A stretch of DNA of 64,000 nucleotides from Curtobacterium sp. SGAir0471 (GTDB lineage: Bacteria > Actinomycetota > Actinomycetes > Actinomycetales > Microbacteriaceae). The notes beneath the pieces are model-generated. The model did not search any database and had not been told where the DNA came from. It saw only the letters and a list, made by a program, of their open reading frames with translations. The translations under genes were made by a program, and so were the position numbers. Of this stretch, positions 60,541-64,000 are shown piece after piece. Position 1 is the first letter of the stretch. Every line of letters begins with the position of its first letter. The DNA is taken from positions 1,302,001 through 1,366,000 of the forward strand of contig NZ_CP027869.1 in the NCBI RefSeq assembly GCF_005490985.1, given 5' to 3'.

Positions 60541-62048
60541 TCGCCCTGACCCTCGCCGAGATCGCCGCCGCGATCGGCGGCGAGCTCGTCAGCGGTGCCC
60601 CGGAGCAGGTCGTCGACGGCAGCGTCGAGACCGACTCGCGCCTGGTCGGCGCCGGCAGCGTGTTCTTCGCCCTGCTCGGCGAGGAGACCGACGGCCACCG
60701 CTTCGTGCCGAACGCGGCCGAGGCCGGTGCGGCGCTGGTCGTGACCGAGCGCGCCGTCGCGCTGCCGGAGGGCTCCGCCACCGCGCAGGTCGTGGTGTCC
60801 GACGGGTACGCCGCCCTCGCCGCGCTCGCGCACGAGGTCGTCGCCCGCGTCCGCGCCTCGAGTGCCGACCGCGTGGACGACCAGGGTCGCCCGGCGCCGC
60901 TCCGCGTCGTCGGCATCACCGGCTCGAACGGCAAGACGAGCACCAAGAACATGCTCCGGACGATCCTCGAGCAGCACGGTGCGACCGTGGCGCCGCAGGG
61001 GTCGTTCAACAACCACGTCGGCGCCCCGGTCTCGATGCTCCGGATCACGCACGACACCCGGTTCCTCGTCGTCGAGATGGGTGCGAGCGGCAAGGGCCAC
61101 ATCGCCAAGCTCGTCTCGATCGCGGAGCCGGACACGGGCGTCGTGCTCAAGGTCGGACTCGCGCACGCCGGCGAGTTCGGCGGCATCGAGGCGACGCAGC
61201 GCGCGAAGTCGGAGATGGTCACCGACCTGCCGGCCACCGCGACGGCCCTGCTCAACGTCGACGACGACCGCGTCGCGTCCATGCGCGCGATCACCGATGC
61301 GACCGTCGTCGGGTTCGGCACGTCCGCCGGGGCGGACTACCGCATCTCCGGCATCGAGACGGACCGCAGCGGCACGCGCTTCACGCTCACCGCCCCTCCC
61401 GTCCGCCCCGGAGGCGACGGTCTCGCCGACGCGACGGACCAGCCGGGAGGCACCACCCGCTTCCCCGAGACCGTCGACGTCCGCCTCGCCATCCTCGGCG
61501 AGCACCACGCGATGAACGCGTCGGCCGCCCTGACCGTGGCCCACCTGTGGGGCATCCCGCTCGCCGCCGGCGCCGAGGCGCTCGCGTCGATGACGCGGGC
61601 CGAGCGCTGGCGCATGGAGCTCCTCCAGGGCGGACCGGAGGGCGTGACCGTCATCAACGACGCCTACAACGCGTCGCCCGACTCGATGGCAGCCGCCCTC
61701 CGGACCCTCGCGCAGATCGTGCGCCCGGGGGAGCGCTCGGTCGCCGTGCTCGGCGAGATGGCCGAGCTCGGGGAGTTCTCGACGGAGGAGCACGACCGCA
61801 TCGGCCGGCTCGTCGTCCGTCTCGGCATCGGACAGCTCGTGGTCGTCGGACCCGGCGCCGCGCCGATCCACCAGGCCGCCACCCTCGAGGGATCGTGGGA
61901 CGGCGAGTCCGTGTACATCGAGGACGTCGACGCGGCCGTCCACGCCCTGCAGGAGATGGTCCGCCCCGGCGACGTCGTCCTCGTCAAGTCCTCGAAGTCC
62001 GCCGAACTGCGATTCCTCGGCGACCGCCTCGGAGGTGTCACCGAATGA
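60537..62048 (+). CDS. murF: UDP-MurNAc-tripeptide:D-Ala-D-Ala ligase
   Basis: 503 residues. P-loop [16 protein letters not shown] with Lys133; [26 protein letters not shown] and [17 protein letters not shown] are family blocks. Residues about 283-308 ([18 protein letters not shown]) are an insertion in the loop before [16 protein letters not shown], coded by DNA carrying CTCCCGTCCG and CCGGGAGGC words akin to the intergenic palindromes. Overlaps mraY (ATGA). Confidence 0.95.
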   Translation: MIALTLAEIAAAIGGELVSGAPEQVVDGSVETDSRLVGAGSVFFALLGEETDGHRFVPNAAEAGAALVVTERAVALPEGSATAQVVVSDGYAALAALAHEVVARVRASSADRVDDQGRPAPLRVVGITGSNGKTSTKNMLRTILEQHGATVAPQGSFNNHVGAPVSMLRITHDTRFLVVEMGASGKGHIAKLVSIAEPDTGVVLKVGLAHAGEFGGIEATQRAKSEMVTDLPATATALLNVDDDRVASMRAITDATVVGFGTSAGADYRISGIETDRSGTRFTLTAPPVRPGGDGLADATDQPGGTTRFPETVDVRLAILGEHHAMNASAALTVAHLWGIPLAAGAEALASMTRAERWRMELLQGGPEGVTVINDAYNASPDSMAAALRTLAQIVRPGERSVAVLGEMAELGEFSTEEHDRIGRLVVRLGIGQLVVVGPGAAPIHQAATLEGSWDGESVYIEDVDAAVHALQEMVRPGDVVLVKSSKSAELRFLGDRLGGVTE

Positions 62049-63148
62049 TCGCGCTCCTCGTCGCCGGCGCCGTGGCGCTGGTGTTCACACTGCTGCTCAC
62101 ACCGCTGTTCATCAAGCTGTTCCACCGCCTCGGCTGGGGACAGTTCATCCGTGACGACGGCCCGCAGTCGCACCACACCAAGCGCGGGACGGCGACCATG
62201 GGCGGCATCGTCCTGATCATCGGCGCGGTGCTCGGCTACTTCGTCGGGCACCTGGTCGGCCGCGACTCGGTCACGCTGTCCGGGCTGCTCGTGCTGTTCC
62301 TGATGGTCGGGCTCGGGTTCGTCGGCTTCATCGACGACTTCCTCAAGGTGCGCCGGCAGCGGAGCCTCGGGCTCGGTGGCTGGGCCAAGGTCCTCGGGCA
62401 GGTCATCGTGGGCGTGGTGTTCGCCACGATCGCGCTCGTCGTGCCGACCGGGAACGGCAAGCCCCCGGCGTCGACGATGATCTCCGCGATCCGCGACGTG
62501 CCGTGGCTCGACTTCATGGTGCTCGGCACCGTGATCGGCACGATCCTGTACCTCGCGTGGATCGTGCTGCTGACCGTCTCCACGTCGAACGGCGTGAACG
62601 TCGCCGACGGGCTGGACGGTCTCGCGACCGGCTCGAGCATCCTGGCGATCGGCTCGTACGTGATCATCGGCTTCTGGCAGTCGAACCAGATCTGCGGAGG
62701 TGTCCGCCTCGACGAGAGCACCAGGCACGCCTGCTACAGCACGTCGGACCCGCTCGACCTCGCCGTCGTCGCCGCCGCCGTGTGCGGTGGCCTGATCGGG
62801 TTCCTCTGGTACAACACGTCGCCCGCGCAGATCTTCCTCGGCGACACCGGCTCGCTCGGCCTCGGCGGTGCGCTGGCCGGCCTCGCGATCCTCAGCCGCA
62901 CCGAGCTGCTGCTCATCCTGATCGGCGGCCTGTTCTTCATCGTCACCGGCTCGGTGATCCTGCAGCGCGCCTACTTCAAGATCACCCACGGCAAGCGCAT
63001 CTTCCGGATGAGCCCGCTGCACCACCACTTCGAGCTGAAGGGGTGGGCCGAGGTGACCGTCGTCGTCCGGTTCTGGATCATCGCGGGACTCTGCGTTGCG
63101 GCCGGTGTCGGACTCTTCTACCTGGAGTGGATCGCCCGTGTCGGCTGA
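62045..63148 (+). CDS. mraY: Phospho-N-acetylmuramoyl-pentapeptide transferase
   Basis: 367 residues, ten membrane segments. MraY signatures: [26 protein letters not shown] (the Asp pair), [16 protein letters not shown] and [13 protein letters not shown]. It transfers phospho-MurNAc-pentapeptide to undecaprenyl phosphate, giving lipid I. Confidence 0.97.
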   Translation: MIALLVAGAVALVFTLLLTPLFIKLFHRLGWGQFIRDDGPQSHHTKRGTATMGGIVLIIGAVLGYFVGHLVGRDSVTLSGLLVLFLMVGLGFVGFIDDFLKVRRQRSLGLGGWAKVLGQVIVGVVFATIALVVPTGNGKPPASTMISAIRDVPWLDFMVLGTVIGTILYLAWIVLLTVSTSNGVNVADGLDGLATGSSILAIGSYVIIGFWQSNQICGGVRLDESTRHACYSTSDPLDLAVVAAAVCGGLIGFLWYNTSPAQIFLGDTGSLGLGGALAGLAILSRTELLLILIGGLFFIVTGSVILQRAYFKITHGKRIFRMSPLHHHFELKGWAEVTVVVRFWIIAGLCVAAGVGLFYLEWIARVG

Positions 63149-64000
63149 CGCCCGCCTCGAAGGACTCGACAGCTGGTACGCCGAGGGCTGGAAGGGCCTG
63201 CGCGTCGCAGTGCTCGGCCTCGGCTCGACCGGGTTCTCGGTCGCCGACACCCTCGTGGAGCTCGGCAGCGACGTCGTCGTCTACGCACCCGACGGCCCCG
63301 CCGACACGGTGGAGCTGCTCGACGTCATCGGCGCGCGGTTCGAGCGCACCCCGCTCGAGACCGTGCCGGCCGCGCTCGAGCAGCAGGCCCCGGACGTCGT
63401 GGTCGTCTCGCCCGGCCTGCCCCCGCACAACGCGTCGGTCCGCTGGTCGGTCGAGCACAGCACCGTGTGGGGCGACATCGAGCTCGCCTGGCGCGTGCGT
63501 GACAAGGTCGTCCGCGGCCCGGTCGCCGCGCCGTGGGTGACCATCACGGGCACGAACGGCAAGACCACGACGACGCAGCTGACCACCGCGATGTTCGCCG
63601 CCGCCGGGCTCCGCGCGGTCGCGTGCGGGAACATCGGCGTGCCGGTGCTCGACGTCGTCCGCGACCCGGAGGGCTTCGACGTCCTGGTCGTCGAGCTGTC
63701 CAGCCACCAGCTGCACTACATGCCGACCACGGGCGACGGCGCGGTCGTGCCGCTCGCGAGCGCCTGCCTCAACATCGCCGACGACCACCTCGAGTGGCAC
63801 GGCTCCGCCGAGGCCTACCGCGCCGCGAAGGCCAAGGTGTACGAGCGCACCGTGACGGCCTGCGTCTACAACACCTCGGACGAGGTCACGCGCCGGATGG
63901 TCGAGGGCGCGGACGTGGTCGAGGGCTGCCGGGCGGTCGGCTTCACGCCTGGCGTCCCCGCGCCGGGCGACGTCGGGATCGTGGACGACGTGCTCTGCGA
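63138..64000 (+). CDS. murD: UDP-MurNAc-L-Ala:D-Glu ligase (partial, right edge)
   Basis: At least 287 residues, open at the window end. It starts from a GTG that overlaps the last 11 bases of mra[19 protein letters not shown] is the N-terminal Rossmann block, [15 protein letters not shown] the ATP P-loop (about residue 137), and [15 protein letters not shown] the central-domain signature. It adds D-Glu to UDP-MurNAc-L-Ala. ftsW and murG would be expected next but lie outside. Confidence 0.95.
   Translation, partial: MSADARLEGLDSWYAEGWKGLRVAVLGLGSTGFSVADTLVELGSDVVVYAPDGPADTVELLDVIGARFERTPLETVPAALEQQAPDVVVVSPGLPPHNASVRWSVEHSTVWGDIELAWRVRDKVVRGPVAAPWVTITGTNGKTTTTQLTTAMFAAAGLRAVACGNIGVPVLDVVRDPEGFDVLVVELSSHQLHYMPTTGDGAVVPLASACLNIADDHLEWHGSAEAYRAAKAKVYERTVTACVYNTSDEVTRRMVEGADVVEGCRAVGFTPGVPAPGDVGIVDDVLC

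Noticed and set aside
1..64000. tRNA, rRNA, insertion sequences, prophage or defence genes
   Set aside because: I looked for cloverleaf arms, transposase motifs, integrase and restriction signatures and saw none; all sizeable frames belong to ordinary chromosomal families.

Overview
The window is about 72% GC by inspection, with GTG and TTG starts, tightly packed operons, and a gene set typical of Actinomycetota: PASTA kinase PknL with a Rv2175c-type partner, OdhI/GarA, FtsR, DUF3040 upstream of mraZ, class II DAHP synthase, and a fused PutA. The gene order and protein style point to Microbacteriaceae, most likely Curtobacterium or a close relative. That placement is inference, since no rRNA or tRNA gene lies in the window. 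It reads as ordinary chromosome: I see no transposase, phage gene, cas gene or integrase.

Layout. 1-9.7 kb: a secreted Ig-like protein (cut by the left edge), a LysR regulator divergent from putA (proline to glutamate), a tiny Cys-rich protein, two VOC paralogues, a TetR/acyl-CoA dehydrogenase divergent pair and a patatin-like lipase. 9.9-19.3 kb: small redox, regulatory and transport genes (quinone-reductase-like MDR, HxlR/NmrA-like pair, MFS/LysR pair, Pro-rich membrane protein, F420/NADP-type reductase, GNAT, PhnB-like, MarR, phosphoesterase). 19.4-22.5 kb: a thiamine salvage operon thiM-thiE-thiD/tenA behind a TPP riboswitch. 22.6-31.4 kb: NUDIX-NYN fusion, GntR-MFS operon, phosphotransferase, DnaJ-NERD protein, S4 protein, two poorly known proteins, and an HtrA-type protease. 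31.5-33.6 kb: two FecCD iron-siderophore permeases with no binding protein or ATPase. 34.1-38.1 kb: a membrane glycosyltransferase (GT2) overlapping a membrane-anchored GH18 with two chitin-binding modules. 38.3-42.5 kb: odhI-ftsR-merR, a ParA-type ATPase, a probable pyruvate carboxylase relic and peptide deformylase. 42.9-46.6 kb: acyl-CoA synthetase, ROK glucokinase, PlsC. 46.8-53.7 kb: aroG-pknL-LysM hydrolase-Rv2175c-idsA. 53.8-64 kb: the division and cell wall (dcw) cluster mraZ-rsmH-ftsL-ftsI-murE-murF-mraY-murD (murD cut by the right edge).

The functional centre of the right half is the cell envelope: precursor synthesis, septal transpeptidation, a PASTA kinase that senses peptidoglycan, isoprenoid supply, and regulators of growth and division.

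The least conventional signal is in the intergenic DNA. Five unrelated-looking arrays (near 5341, 12283, 26385, 33601 and 54336) share an exact 19-bp step and the same design: direct copies followed by inverted copies. A sixth and seventh array use a 31-bp step (40391, 48302). A GACGGGAGGCGCGG-type palindrome recurs at gene 3' ends at least nine times, and two of the 19-bp arrays are joined to it through a conserved linker. I could not match these to a described repeat class from sequence alone.
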